This document shows positions 11,261 through 23,014 of a stretch of DNA of 64,000 nucleotides, one piece after another. Source of the DNA: Nemophila menziesii. Taxonomy: Eukaryota > Streptophyta > Magnoliopsida > Boraginales > Hydrophyllaceae. Numbering within the stretch: position 1 is the stretch's first letter; every line of letters begins with the position of its first letter. The DNA is taken from contig JARWIR010000003.1 in NCBI GenBank assembly GCA_029959085.1, positions 24,753,505 through 24,817,504 of the forward strand, in the 5' to 3' direction. The notes beneath the pieces are model-generated. The model saw only the letters and a program-made list of their open reading frames with translations, was not told the DNA's origin and did not search any database. Position numbers and translations under genes: made by a program.

Positions 11261-12652
11261 AATAGTAAAGGACTGTGAAAATATTGACCTAACCTTGAAT
11301 GCACATGAAGATATCGCGAAGTTATTGTCTATATTCACTCTAACCACACTATGCTTATAAAAAAACACTACCAAGCAAGGGAGGTTCATACCAGTATATG
11401 AGAAGACTTGGATAACCTGAAGAATTACATGTAGGCATCAGAGATGCTTCATTACATATGATGAAATTAATCCACGAACTCACAGATACAACATAGGTTA
11501 AAGGGGGGATCTTTTGCGTTATTGGTAAGATATTTACAATTAATTAAATAATGAACTAGGTAATGTAATACTAACATTTTTTTAATTGCAGCCATGGTGT
11601 TTTGAGCATGTAAAGGTGGGGAAATTAAAGGAACATAAATTCTAGAGTACTCAATTGGTTTATCTAACAAACAATGAGTACTCGAAGGTTTATCTGTTAA
11701 ATCAATAAATACAAGCTTGGTTTGAACAAAAATAATATAAATCGGTTTTTCATCAAAAAACGCTGAGTACTCAATGTATTATTGAGCAGAAACACTGACT
11801 ATTCGTAGTTGCTATAAACTAAGCATACTAATTAGCTGAAATGAACACATATGTTAATTATATACGAATAAGAGATCATATACACTATGAGTACTCCGTC
11901 AATTCATAAATCACTGAGTATTGATATGTATTGTACTTGCATGCATGCATGCGGCGATGATAAACCCTAATAAAACACAGAGTATTATTGCAGACGGCTA
12001 AAATGAACAAAAACCATCAGATAACAAGTATATAATAACCAATGAAGCATAAAAACAACAAAATGGGAGCATTAATAAGCATATTATGTTAAAATATACC
12101 CGAACTTGAACAACCCGAACAAAAAACGCATATGAGTGATAAACTTAATCATTGAGTAATGAAGAAAAATAGCAGAAAATAATACATATACAATCAAACT
12201 ATGTTAGAAATAGCATAAAATCATAAAATCAAGGTCACCCATATAAAAAATCACGTAAATAACATAAGAATGAAACTTATAAACAAACCTTGGAATAAAT
12301 AGTGTAAGATACATAACTTCAAGAGTATAATTGTGACGAAGCAAACAAAAATTCGTGAGGAGCGATGAACAAACAAAAGAAAAGTGTAATCGGTGAGAAA
12401 ACTATGTTATTCGAATTCAAAATTCAAAAAAAGTTGAAACGTCAAATGAATGAGAGAGAATATGAATATTGTAATCAACAGATATATAGTATTTATATGT
12501 GACTAGAAAATATTTGAGGGTAATTTGGTAAACGGGGTTTTATGTCTATAGTGTAAAATCTTAGTTGAGGTCTTTAATGAGAAGAGAAGGTAGATGGGGC
12601 CGGGAAAGGACATAGGGGGGTTGTCTTCAAGACCCGTTGGGTAAAGATCTTT

Positions 12653-12955
12653 TAAATCAATTCTCAGTATTTTCCATCCGTATTCGCCCCTATCAAATGG
12701 TATCATAATTTTTTTCAGAATTTCATTATATATTCTGTTCTACTATTGAATCGAAACTTCTACTCTTACTAGTTAATATGCATATATATTTATTTTCTTG
12801 TAAATATATACAATCTTAAAGCATATATTACGAATTAACGAGCATCTTATTTCCATCACCCACGACTCACACAACCCTCTATCCCATGTCTTGCCTCAAT
12901 TTAGCAAGCATCTTAACAATTCATTGTATTTGTTTGGAGTTTATTTATGACGGTG
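12653..12955. other. AT-rich flank of element C
   Basis: Nothing recognised. It ends at CGGTG, immediately before the TGATG start of the element C LTR. Confidence 0.5.
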
Positions 12956-14418
12956 TGATGTCTCCATATTTGTGATATATTAATCTAGGTTTGAGACATC
13001 ATTTTAGGTGTATTTAATTAATTTTTAAGGGATTTCCCCTAATTTCTTAATTCAATTTTGATTTGATGATTTATTACTTTTTGAGCATATTTGGTTTAAT
13101 TTGTGTGTTAATGTGAAGCTCGTAAGGTTTATGTAATATAATTAGATTCCAAATAAATTCTAAGAAGTTAAGGAAAGAAGATACAGGAAAAATCAAGAGA
13201 TAAACAAAAGAAAAGTTGAATTAGGAAAGGAAAAGCTGTCAAATAAATCTGCCAAATCTGCAGCTATGTCCACTAAAGTGAAGATAACTCCAAATTGGTT
13301 GCGCTTTTGGATGAGATTCTAAAGGGTTGCATATATTTTTTCGCAACGGTCATTTTGATATAAAGTGGGCAAAGTTTGGCCCAGTAACTAATAAGATATG
13401 ACCAAAATAATGAGTAGTGTTTATCCTCTCCTATATTTTAGGAAACGAATTTGACTTGGAAAAGGATTCCAATTACTTGTCTTCTACTCCAAGATTTCGA
13501 CCCAGGGTCAGCTAAACACATATAAATACACCCTCTTTTCATTTTAAACATGTCCTTTCCTAGTCCTTAATTCATATTACTTTTAGAATTCATCAAGAGA
13601 AGCAAGTTGACAATATGTATCTTTGTTTTAGTACTACTTGTTAGCATGAAATAATTTTTCCATACCTTGGGTTTTGAATATGTATAACCTTTGAATTCTA
13701 ATTTCTTCTATCTAAGTTGTTTGGGGAAAATCGTTTTAAATAGATTGAGCTTCTTAAACTTTAAATTTGGTTTATGTGCTTTGATGTATTGACTGTAATT
13801 CTTGCTAGTGCACGAGTATAGACTACCCCATTAATAGCAGTTGGATGGTCACCCAGAATGGGTGTCTAATTGTTGAAACACCACATAAACGTCCAGTGTT
13901 CGGTATTGATACTGACGTGCTTACTTAACTAGATAGTCACTAGGGTTTGAGATTAACCATCGACCATTGTGCAGGGTCCCCTTACCCAAGTCCCCTGGTA
14001 CTTGTTAGGTCGCCACCTAAGTCCACCCGGATGGGTGTTAGGAGGAATATAGAATCATGACTACTTACTTTAAGAGCTTTAATCACCCTTATAACTAGTA
14101 GATGAAATAGAAAGGTAAGTGCATACACGCAAACCTGAGCTATATCTCTCATTTTATTCTTAGATCTTTATTTATTAGAATTAGTCTTTAGTTTAATTAT
14201 ATTCTCTTCAATTATTCATATTTACTTTATTGTCTTTTAATTCCATGAGCTAATTCTTACTACACTTTCTGCCAATCCATTCGTGTAACACCTTAATGAA
14301 TCTTACTTATCATTAAAACTTGCATATGATCTGTTATACTTGCAGTGAGTAACGTGATTGGTTAGGGTGATAGTTCGCATATTTATTATCATAATTTATC
14401 ACACCCTACCAGCAATCA
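12956..14418 (+). repeat. 5' LTR of element C
   Basis: 1463 bp, from TGATGTCTCCATATTTGTG to CCTACCAGCAATCA. It has the inverted GAGACATCA echo near its start and a TATA box at 13521-13528 (CATATAAATACACCC). Confidence 0.87.
13521..13528 (+). promoter_or_regulatory. LTR TATA box (element C)
   Basis: TATAAATA in the same context as in the B and E LTRs; the 3' LTR copy is near 30018. It is the probable promoter for the element transcript. Confidence 0.65.
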
Positions 14419-14424
14419 AGTTTT

Positions 14425-14442
14425 TGGTGCCGCTGCCGGGGA
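14425..14442 (+). promoter_or_regulatory. Primer-binding site (element C)
   Basis: TGGTGCCGCTGCCGGGGA. It has one more mismatch to the Asp-tRNA end than the sites of A, D and E (T for C at position 4), in keeping with an older, decayed copy. Confidence 0.8.
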
Positions 14443-14622
14443 CTTGTGTCTCGTTAGCGTGTGGGTTTACTTTTAGTGCACTAGTTTTTAGTTATTTTTT
14501 CAGAGTTACGCTTTCTTTTTGTTTTTATATCTTTCAGGTTCTAGTGTATGCTCGAGAATCCTGTAAGTGTTTTCAGGTCTTACAACAAACGTTTAAGATA
14601 AGAGAAGGAGAAAAGAGAAGCC

Positions 14623-16360
14623 ATGTATAACGAAGAGGAGAATTTAATTCCACCTGAGGAAAATAATCTTAATCTTAACAACAATCAAAGAATACCTATT
14701 CTTCAGGTATTACCAATTCCTCAAGTAGTAGCACCACCAAGAGGAGAGCACAGAAACAATCAACCATGAAAAAGATCTCCTAGGCTTGGGAGCACCTTTT
14801 CGAGTTCAACCATTAGGTTTCATCCTCCAGTGATCCAAAATATAAAGTTCAGGCCTAATCTAGGTATGCTCAATCAATTTACAAGATATGGACACTATAG
14901 TGGTGTACCGATTAAAGATTTGGTAAGAGCAATTCAGAAGTTTATGCAGATTTGTGATGCCTACATTACTCCAGGCATTCCATGCGAGCAACTGTATTGT
15001 CATATGTTTTCGTTCTTCTTGACCGGAAGTGCTGGTGATTGGCTAGATAGACAACCACCAAACACAATTAACACTAGGGATGAACTACAAGCTGCATGCT
15101 TTAACCGTTTTTATCCGAGGAGTATAAAATTAAAAGATCAAATGGAGGTTGCTAGTTTTTTCCAAGAGAATGATGAAGAAGTAGGAGACGTCTGGACAAG
15201 GTTTCAATAGAAGTTAACAAGATGTCCACTCCACGGTTACACCCCATCATTACAGTTAGCGATGTTTTATCAAGGTATTAATGCAGAAAGTAGATTGAGG
15301 GCAGATAATCTTGGAAGAGAAGGATTTGTATCCATGGATCCTACAAAAGCTGCAGAGGGCATGGAACGTGTTATAGAAACAGAAAGGATTTGGCCAATTG
15401 CACGAGCTCCTATCACAAATACCAAAGGCATGCTTCCATCAATTAAAGAAACTGCTCATTCAGCTAAATTAACAACATTAGAAGATCAAGTCAAGCAGAT
15501 GAAGCTTGAGATGGAACAAAAACGTCAGAATATAGCTGCAACAAATGTAGTGCAAGAAGCACAAGGTTGTCTACGTTGTTAAGTAACAAATCATACATGG
15601 GAAGAGTGTGAAGCAAATCTAGCATATGTGTACTTCAGATCAAATCTAGGAAATTAACAATTTGGTAATAGAAATCATCCGGGTATGTAGTATTCAAATC
15701 CTCAAGGGGCCGCAAATCAAGGTAATTATCAACCATGTCCCCAGAACAACACTTACCAACAGAGAGGTCAAGGTCCGTACCAAGGAAATCAGAATTATAA
15801 TAGACCATCTCCTCCACGACAACCAACCCATGATGTGTATACCGATAATCTATCTCAGAATGCTTTACCACAACATCCTGAAGAAGGAGTAGTGTCAGAA
15901 AATAGATTTCATGATTTCATGGATCTAGTTGCGAATAACATTTGAACACATCAAGAGAAGTTCAGAAAACAAGAGGCCACAATACAAATATTTAGCACAC
16001 AAATGGACCATGTAAAGAAAACTATGAATAATTTGATAGAAGCAAGAGAACTGAAGGACCAGTGATGACAATATTGGGTTTGAAGCGTGTAAGGCAATCT
16101 GCCTTGAAATAGAAAAGAAAGAGGAATTACCACTGCTGCAAAAATTATCGTGGAAGTTCCAGAAATGGAATAAGAATCAACCAAGTCTAGCCCCGAAGAC
16201 TCTGACTCCTCCGAATAATCTAATTTCATAGATCTTCTCATGGACATACAAGAAGAGATTAGATCGGTTATTGAACTACAAGCTAGTAGAGCATTAGAGA
16301 AAGAGGAAGAAGCCTCAAAAGAGCAGAAAGAAGAAGTTGCACCTGCTGTACAAGAAGAAA
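14623..16360 (+). pseudogene. gag: Decayed gag of element C
   Basis: A single frame from the ATG at 14623 carries the Gag pattern (LGMLNQFTRYG, FMQICDAYITPG, FFLTGSAGDWLD, CFNRFYPRSIKLKDQME, then MFYQGINAESR) and a zinc knuckle whose fourth position is a stop (CLRC-stop-VTNHTWEEC). In-frame stops that I can place are at 14767, 15208, 15580, 15655 and 15688, with at least one more near 15943. The frame is kept between them over more than 1 kb, so point mutation rather than indels has dominated. The protein is not made. It is closer in pattern to Gag of element D than to that of A or E. Confidence 0.85.
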
Positions 16361-16373
16361 AAGAGAAAAGAAG

Positions 16374-17357
16374 GTGGGCTCGCCACCAATTGTTCAAGCA
16401 ATGTCACCATCCATTCCTAAGACAAATCCAAAGGTTGACATTGAACTCAAGGCATTTGTAAAGGCATACAATACAGATAAAGTCAACGCCCAGATGCTTG
16501 AGATTGCAAAGAAAGGGCTTACACCGCAACATGTATTCACGCAAGTTCTTCTAGAGAAAGAAGCGAGTGTAGAAGCAAGTAAAGAGATTGTGGCTTATAC
16601 GGAGAAAGATTCGAGAAGAATTGAAAAGGAGTTGCGACTCAAGCTCAAAGATCCAGGAAATTTTAACCTTCATATTCAAATGAGTGGTAATCTCAAAGTG
16701 AATTCCATGTGTGATGTGGGTTGGAGTGTGAATCTTATGCCTAAATCCGTGTTCGATAGGCTTTGTATCAAGAAGGTGGAAAAAGCTCCCGTGAACTTAC
16801 AATTTGCGGATAGCTCAGTGACGAAGACATGGGGAACAATGGAGGGTGTTCATGTCTAAACAAGTAATATCACCATCCCTATTGACTTTGTTATCCTTGA
16901 TTATGATGCAAATAAGCAGGTTCCAATCATACTTGAAAGGCCGTTCTTGTCCACCAGTCAAAGCATCATCAACTTCCAGGAGGGAATAGTTACCCTCCGT
17001 GCAAAAAACGTATCTGAGACATTCTATGTCTGGGGTATGAAACCAAGGAAGTTAGATCCCACAGTACCTGTCCTCCATACTGTTAAAAAGTACAGAGTCC
17101 CAAAAGAAATCCACGCAAATCCTATGGATACTAGACCAATGAGTGAGTTTGGGGTCGGCCATGAAGTTGTATGGAAAGCCCGCAAACCAGAGAATAGGTC
17201 ACGCAATCACAAAGATTCGTGGATGGGACCATTTATTGTCACACAAGTTGTTTCGGCAAAAGTGACAGAGATCAGACCCAAGAGGGGTATCAAACGGAGA
17301 TTAGTAGACGTTCATAGCCTTGCTCGTTGCTGGGAAGGCTATATATGGAAATCCTGA
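16374..17357 (+). pseudogene. Protease fused to integrase-like C-terminal tail (element C)
   Basis: The first part is an Athila-type aspartic protease region: LKDPGNFNLHIQM, then CDVGWSVNLMPKSVFDRLCI, where Asp-Val-Gly occupies the usual Asp-Leu-Gly active site, then VPIILERPFLSTSQSIINF. An in-frame TAA lies at 16857-16859. From about residue 50 of the segment after that stop, the sequence changes to FGVGHEVVWKARK and SWMGPFIVTQVV, then RRLVDVHSLARCW, which resembles the end of a gypsy integrase (a chromo/SH3-like segment, W.GPF.V). Reverse transcriptase, RNase H and the integrase core are absent. The junction is near 17090-17130. Confidence 0.72.
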
Positions 17358-17582
17358 TATAGTTAACGCGTCTAACTTTGGAAGACGTTGCATGAAAAGT
17401 GTTGTACGGGAGACAACCCATAATTCTTTATGTTTTTATGTCTTTTGTTTATGTTTAGATTCGTGGGTTTTAGCAGATATTGCAGTATGGAGGAAGGTAT
17501 TAGTGTTTTTGATGTGTAGGTACTTAAGAAATCGAGTTCCGGAGAAGAAACGGAAAAAATTGGCAAAAATCAGATGTACTAT

Positions 17583-18013
17583 GTGGTACACCGCACCATC
17601 AATGTGGTGCACCGCAACCCCAAAAAGAGTCACGACAGTAGAAGAAATCAGGTACACATGCGAAGCAAGGGTGTCATATAGAGCATTCGTGTGGTATACT
17701 GCACGGATGCCACGGTGCACCGCGGGAAGAAAACTGTCACAACGGTTCAGCATTTATGGTCCAACGTCAAGGCTCACGAACCAGACCGTGTTGTCCCTCG
17801 CGCCAGACCGTGACACGGTTCAAAACAGAATGTACCTGCGGTACACCGCAAGGGTACTGCGGAACACCTCAGAAAGTCCAACCTGTGGCAACGGTACAAG
17901 AATTCAGGGTCCATTACGAGACCACCATGCCTAAACCGTATCTTCAAGACTGTGGCACCGGGGCTGAACAGAAGATTCCTGCGGTACACCACACCTCACC
18001 CACGGTGCACCGC
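17583..18013 (+). repeat. Cluster of GCGGTNNACCGC-type palindromes
   Basis: At least seven copies of a short imperfect palindrome: 17583-17596, 17604-17615, 17691-17703 (weak), 17713-17723 (CGGTGCACCGC), 17838-17849 (GCGGTACACCGC), 17981-17992 and 18003-18013. The patch is GC-rich against an AT-rich background. The frames read through it (for example 17320-17934 and 17756-18031) are repeat-driven and not credible genes. Element D has a matching patch at 25382-25735. Confidence 0.75.
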
Positions 18014-18477
18014 ACGACGCCGCCAGAATAAGGAATATAAGGGAGGTAAGTTTTTAATCTATGAAAAACAAAACTTTAAGCCTCTCTTTCTTTCCTAAAG
18101 ATTCCCAACTCCATTAAAGCTTCTACAATCCTTCACCTTACATCGAAACACTTCCCAATAACCATAAATTCACATCCAAATCCTTCCCTACATCATTATA
18201 AAGAAGATTGAACCACCTAAATCAAATCAAAACACATAGAATCCAAGAATAAAATGCCAAAATTTCCAAATCTTATCCAACGATTTCTTAAACCCATATA
18301 AATCAAGCAAAAGTTCATCTTACCACATAGAGAATCATCATCCTTACACTGTTCCTAAACCAAATAACACTTGTTCAACCCAAAATCAACGAGTAAAAAT
18401 TTCAAGAGTGTTCAAAGATTTGTTGGAGGTCAATTGAGACGACGAAAAGAAAAGAAACATTATCTACTGTTAGGGAG
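18014..18477 (+). other. Noncoding leader before the envelope-position ORF (element C)
   Basis: AT-rich, without an ORF. It ends at an ATG at 18478. Confidence 0.5.
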
Positions 18478-19685
18478 ATGAAGAAAAATCAAAGTAAGGT
18501 ATTGGGTACTATTGAGAAGAAAACGATTGAAAAAGGTTCAATTTTGTACAAAGAAAAAGGGTAAAACAGATCAAGATTGTAGCGAAAAGCCGGTTATGGT
18601 AAATTCAAAGAGCAAAACAATTACAACTTTCAAGGAAAAGACACCACACCCTTTACAAATCGAGATTCCTATGCCCGGGATGAATGAAGCTTCAAAGGCC
18701 TTGTTAGCTTCCGCAAAGACACATCTACCGGAATTGCCTTTTGCTTATGAGAGGATATTTGAAAAAGAAGTTGGAGAAGGTGATTACAAGAGATTTCTAG
18801 AGATGGGAGAGAGATTAAGGTGGAGTACATTTACGATGAGACATTCAAGTGTATGTATGGAGTTAGTTTTCGAGTTCTATTTAGGCCTCTTTAGCCGAGA
18901 TAGTGAAGGTTGTGTCCCAGTCAGAGGAAAGTTAGTTCCTTTTACAGTTGAAGAGATTAGAAACCACTTCCTGTTCAATAAATTGGTTGGACCATGTAAG
19001 TTTAGAGAAGCGGTGGAAAATATCAAGACTTTTATTGGAATCGGCTTTTTGAGCATGTATTAGATGAAGAAAAAGTGCAATCACATAAGGGAGAACTAAA
19101 GGCACCATGGCCTTACAAATATCTCCAACCGGCAACTGGATACAAGAATTTGGCACAATTCCTCACACCAAACGCCTTTGGAAACATGCAAACTTCGGAT
19201 GTAACTAAGAGAAACGCCATCTTTTTGAATTGTGTTTTAAGAGGGATACAAGTAGATGTGGCAAAGTTGATCTTTGAGGAGGTGATGCAATTTTTGGTCT
19301 CACCACTTTCGATATTTAATGTGAAATATCCAACTATGATCACGTGCCTAGTACGGAAAAGCGAATGTGATTTGGGGTAAAGAAGAGATGTTGATGTATA
19401 AAGTGAGTAACAATATCAACAACACTTAGATCAAGACAATTTTAAGAAGAGCATGAATTAAGAAGCCTCCACAAGAAGAACCAAAAGAAGAGGATCTTAT
19501 ATGGCGAGAAATGGTAGAGGAGCGATTAAATAAATTTGATGCAGCTCAAACCTTCTTGGCCAAAGACGTGGCACAAATCAAAGCTATTTAAGTGCACATA
19601 ATGACACTCCTTAATAAATTAAAGTGCGATTTAGCGAAAGATCCACTAAATCCTATCTTGGATGTTGTTGATGCGAGGCAATAGC
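18478..19685 (+). pseudogene. Envelope-position ORF of element C (putative plant transposon protein domain)
   Basis: The frame opens at the ATG at 18478, shifts near 18510, and reads a Lys-rich N-terminus, then MNEASKALLASAKTHLPELP, RLRWSTFTMRHSSVCMELVF, EFYLGLFSR, VPVRGKLVPFTVEEIRNHFL. It stops at about 19062, shifts again, and continues from 19075 with LTPNAFGNMQTSDVTKRNAI, LRGIQVDVAKLIFEEVMQFL and FNVKYPTMITCL. The part around 19440-19685 encodes an acidic, probably helical tail (REMVEERLNKFDAAQTFLAK). The pattern matches the 'putative plant transposon protein' domain found after pol in Athila elements. Its function is unknown. The reading is broken by at least two frameshifts. Confidence 0.68.
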
Positions 19686-21222
19686 CACGAGATTATGTTC
19701 TCTTTCAAGCTTACCATTTCTATATATGCAATATTTGATTGTTTTGAATTTCTTTATTGAGTCTTTTTCGAGTCATGGGGACATGCCTCATTTTTTAGTT
19801 GGGGATGTGGGGTTTCGTTGTCTCTCATATCTATTTTTAATGTGATTTTACTGTTTTTAGGAAGAAATTAAATTTTTTGATACATGGAATTAGATGTATA
19901 TTGTGTTTAGTAGCTTGATAGAATAAACTTAGTGAGTTAATGATAGTAAGCAATATGTTTACGAGCTTATTATTTTATATGCTTTGAGTATGAACATGAA
20001 ACACACGTTAATAGTAAAGAAAAGATTAGTAAGCAATGCAGTAGAAGTATGTTTGATCTTAGGGCACCATGAGAGGTGTGTAGGCCGTGAGATCTGAGCT
20101 AGTTGATAAAACCATTTAATGAACGTGCTAAAGGTGAGAAAGTAACGAAATTGCATAATTTAGAAAGTGATTAAGGTGGTTCTTTGATAAGCCGCTAGTT
20201 GCCTTTTAGCTTGCTATCCAGGTATTTTAATTATTTATATCTTTCTCAGCCCCTTCTAGCATTTCTAAAACTTTTTTATTCAGCCACATCATAAGACATA
20301 TCCCTTAAATTTTAGTACTTTTCCATATGACCCGTACTGGAATCGTGATGCATAGACATTAGAGCTTGAGTTTGGGGTGGTGGTGGTCCACCATTATGGG
20401 ATATATTATTGGGTTGGGAATTTTGAGCTTATGCATTTGTGCTGTATATTTTGATGATTATTCACTGTTTTATATTGTAACCCTTTGCCGGGGTAAAAGT
20501 AAATGAAAAAAAGAATTAAAAAGAAAAAGAAATTTATGAGGAAAAAAGTAGCATGATATCTCACATTAAAAAGAGAGTCATATCTATATTACATAAGAAA
20601 ATTGATATGAAAAAAAATATATGATTTAAACCGGCAAAGTGGAATTCTTATGTGATCGTCTTAAAGCTTTATTGTTGGGTTATTCGAGATGCTAATTAGT
20701 GCATCAAAATCATTGGGTTGAATGAGAACATCTTATGAGAGTAACTCAAGCTCTAGGGCGATTCGTTGATGGCTAGTGAGGAGAGAACCAAAAGCTCACT
20801 ATAAATTATCCAAATATACAATCATACTATCTCTAAGCCTACATTACAATCTTAAAGACCTTATGATTCTTTGCTATGTGATATAGAAATAATTGAACCA
20901 TTAGACAGTAGTTAGATAGTTAGTCTCGATGAACTATCTATAGCCTCCATGATAAACTAAGTGAAGAACCTCTCCTTCATGCATTGCAAAGCTAATCTGA
21001 TCTTGAATTTGAACCGTGTCGATCGTTTGTATGACAAGTGTACATGTAATTTAGTTTATAAATATTATTACATGAAATTTTCTGAGTAGTTTCTCTGAGT
21101 TTATTATCTATATTCTGCTATCTTTTTCCCATTGTGCTTAATTGACTTAGGTGTGTATTTAGAGACTTTCCTATGTTTCTATCTTTATTGTATCCGGACG
21201 ATACAACTTGAGTTGAGGGTCT
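19686..21222 (+). other. 3' noncoding region of element C with repeated polypurine tracts
   Basis: No gene. It has three purine tracts of related sequence: AGTTGGGGATGTGGGG (about 19798-19813), GAGTTTGGGGTGGTGGTGG (about 20369-20387) and GAGTTGAGGGTCT (21210-21222, directly before the LTR). Conserved blocks shared with B and D include AACCCTTTGCCGGGGTAA near 20480 and CTCTAGGGCGATTCGTTGAT near 20751. Confidence 0.75.
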
Positions 21223-21541
21223 TGATGTCTCCATATTTGTGATATATTAATGTAGGTTTGAGAAATCATTTATGTGTATTTAATTCATGGTTAAGGAATT
21301 TATCCCTGTTATTAGATAATTTCTTAATTCATGTCATGATTTGATGAGTTATTACTTTTCGAGCATATTTGGTTTAATCTGTGTGTTAATGTGAAGCTCA
21401 TAAGGTTTATGTAATATAATTAGATGCCAAATCAATTCTAAGGAGTTAAGGAAAGAAGATACAGGAAAAATCAAGATATAAACAAAAGCAAAGTTGAATT
21501 AGGAAATGAAAATCTGCAAATTTTGCAGCTGTTATAACACT

Positions 21542-23014
21542 TGGTGGGGCCTAGGGTGTGATAAAATAAGATGTAATTAACGTGCAAATAACACCCTAAA
21601 CTACACGGTTCTGCAAGTATACAGATCGTATGCAAGTTTTAGATAAAGATTCGTTCCGCAGAGACTACAGAGGTTAGGAGAATCTTATGCAAATAGCAAG
21701 TGTAAATAATTAAAGCTAGAACAACTAAACGCAAATAAAAGTAAAGACAAATAGATTTTTGTTTGATTTTCTAATAAACTAAAGCTAAGAATATAAAAGA
21801 CAGAAAAATAAATATGAAAGAGAAGTAATATGAGAATATAGCTTAAGTTATTAGCATGTAATCCCCACTAGTTTTGCCGTTCTAAACATGTAAGGGTGAA
21901 TTATGTAGTATTTCCCTAATCGGTCCCAATATGCTATCGGTAGTTTAAAATAGGATTTACCTGTGTCAATAAGGCTTCCTAAGCAAACTTTTCCTGTAAT
22001 TGGTAAAGAGTCACAAGACTCAACCATAGTGATTATCTAGCTAGGTTGGGTTGTCAGATCAAACCTAAAACTAAACGTTATGTGCTAAACATGCAATTAA
22101 ACACCGTTGTCAATGGTATCCTAATTACTAGATGGTAATTCTAATGGCGGCCGTCCACAAGAACACAGAATATAAATTCAAACACATAAACAGAGAATAA
22201 AAACTATAATTCTATTTAAAACATTAAATTCCCAAATTAGATAGATGTCAATCAAAACTAGGGTTCATACATATATGCTAAAACTTAAGCTAAGGAAAAT
22301 TAGTTCATGAAAGAAAAGAAAGAAATTACAAATTTAAAGGTAGAAGAAGACATTGTTGATGACAGCTCCTTCCAGACTTCTCTCTTGTGTTGTAAGCTTC
22401 CTCTTGGCTTAAGGTTTCACCAAGGATGATTTAAGAGTGTTAAGAGGCTGTATTTATAGGTTAGAGGTTGACCTAATTCGTTTCTTTAGAGATAAGTTAA
22501 GTAATGGACTCCTAGCCCAACTCAAATTCGTATGGAAATAAAGATAAACACTGCTGCGTTGTTTTGGTCATAACTTCTTTATTATTGGTCCGATTTTGCT
22601 CCACAAGATACCAAAAGAATCGCAACAGAATTATCTAGGCCCTTTAGGAGTAATTTACCAAATTCGGCCTCTTTATTAGGTAAAAACGCCTATCTTTGCA
22701 GAATCCCAGATTTAGGCAGCTTTTCCTTTTCCATCTTTTTAGCAATTCTTTCCTTATCTCCAATTTCCATGCATAACTCCTTCCATAAGTTGTTGTCTTT
22801 GACTTGGACTCTAATTAATCTCCATAATTATCTTTAAAGCTTCACACTAAATAAACAATTAAACCCAATATGCTCTAAAAATAATAATTCTACAAATCAA
22901 GACTCAAAATAGGAAAGTGCACTAAATTAAGCTAAAATCAACCTATAAACTAATAAATAAGCCTAAAATGATGTCTCAAGAGTGTATTTTACTATCACAA
23001 ATGAGGAGACATCA
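21542..23014 (-). repeat. 3' LTR of element D
   Basis: 1473 bp, identical by eye to 28291-29763 except for one base. On the minus strand it starts TGATGTCTCCTCATTTGTG and ends GGCCCCACCA. Directly before it (23015-23030, minus) is the polypurine tract TTTGAGTTGGGGGTCT. Confidence 0.92.

Larger units (their letters stand above)
9426..12652 (+). mobile_element. MULE-like element with decayed ORF
   Basis: The left end (GGGATATTGATTTTTTGTCC, then AAGGGACCTTAAAAATAACA) resembles the type-2 terminus of the MULEs at 53252 and 55317 (GGGTGAATTATCTATAGGGT, later TTAGGGACCTCATTTTTGAC). The right end (GTCTTCAAGACCCGTTGGGT, near 12622-12641) resembles their type-1 terminus. Between them are a CT-rich leader, many GAGTACT/TACTCAG motifs and the ORF remnant at 10831-11260. 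I could not find a 9-bp duplication, so the exact ends are uncertain. A hAT element (10243-10692) is inserted inside. Confidence 0.55.

Noticed and set aside
15951..16397. 148-residue minus-strand ORF in element C
   Set aside because: Antisense to decayed gag with Glu/Lys-rich codons; the Ser/Phe-rich reading is a shadow.
17320..17934. 204-residue plus-strand ORF in element C
   Set aside because: It runs through the GC-rich palindrome patch; composition is repeat-driven, there is no domain, and the opposite strand is equally open.
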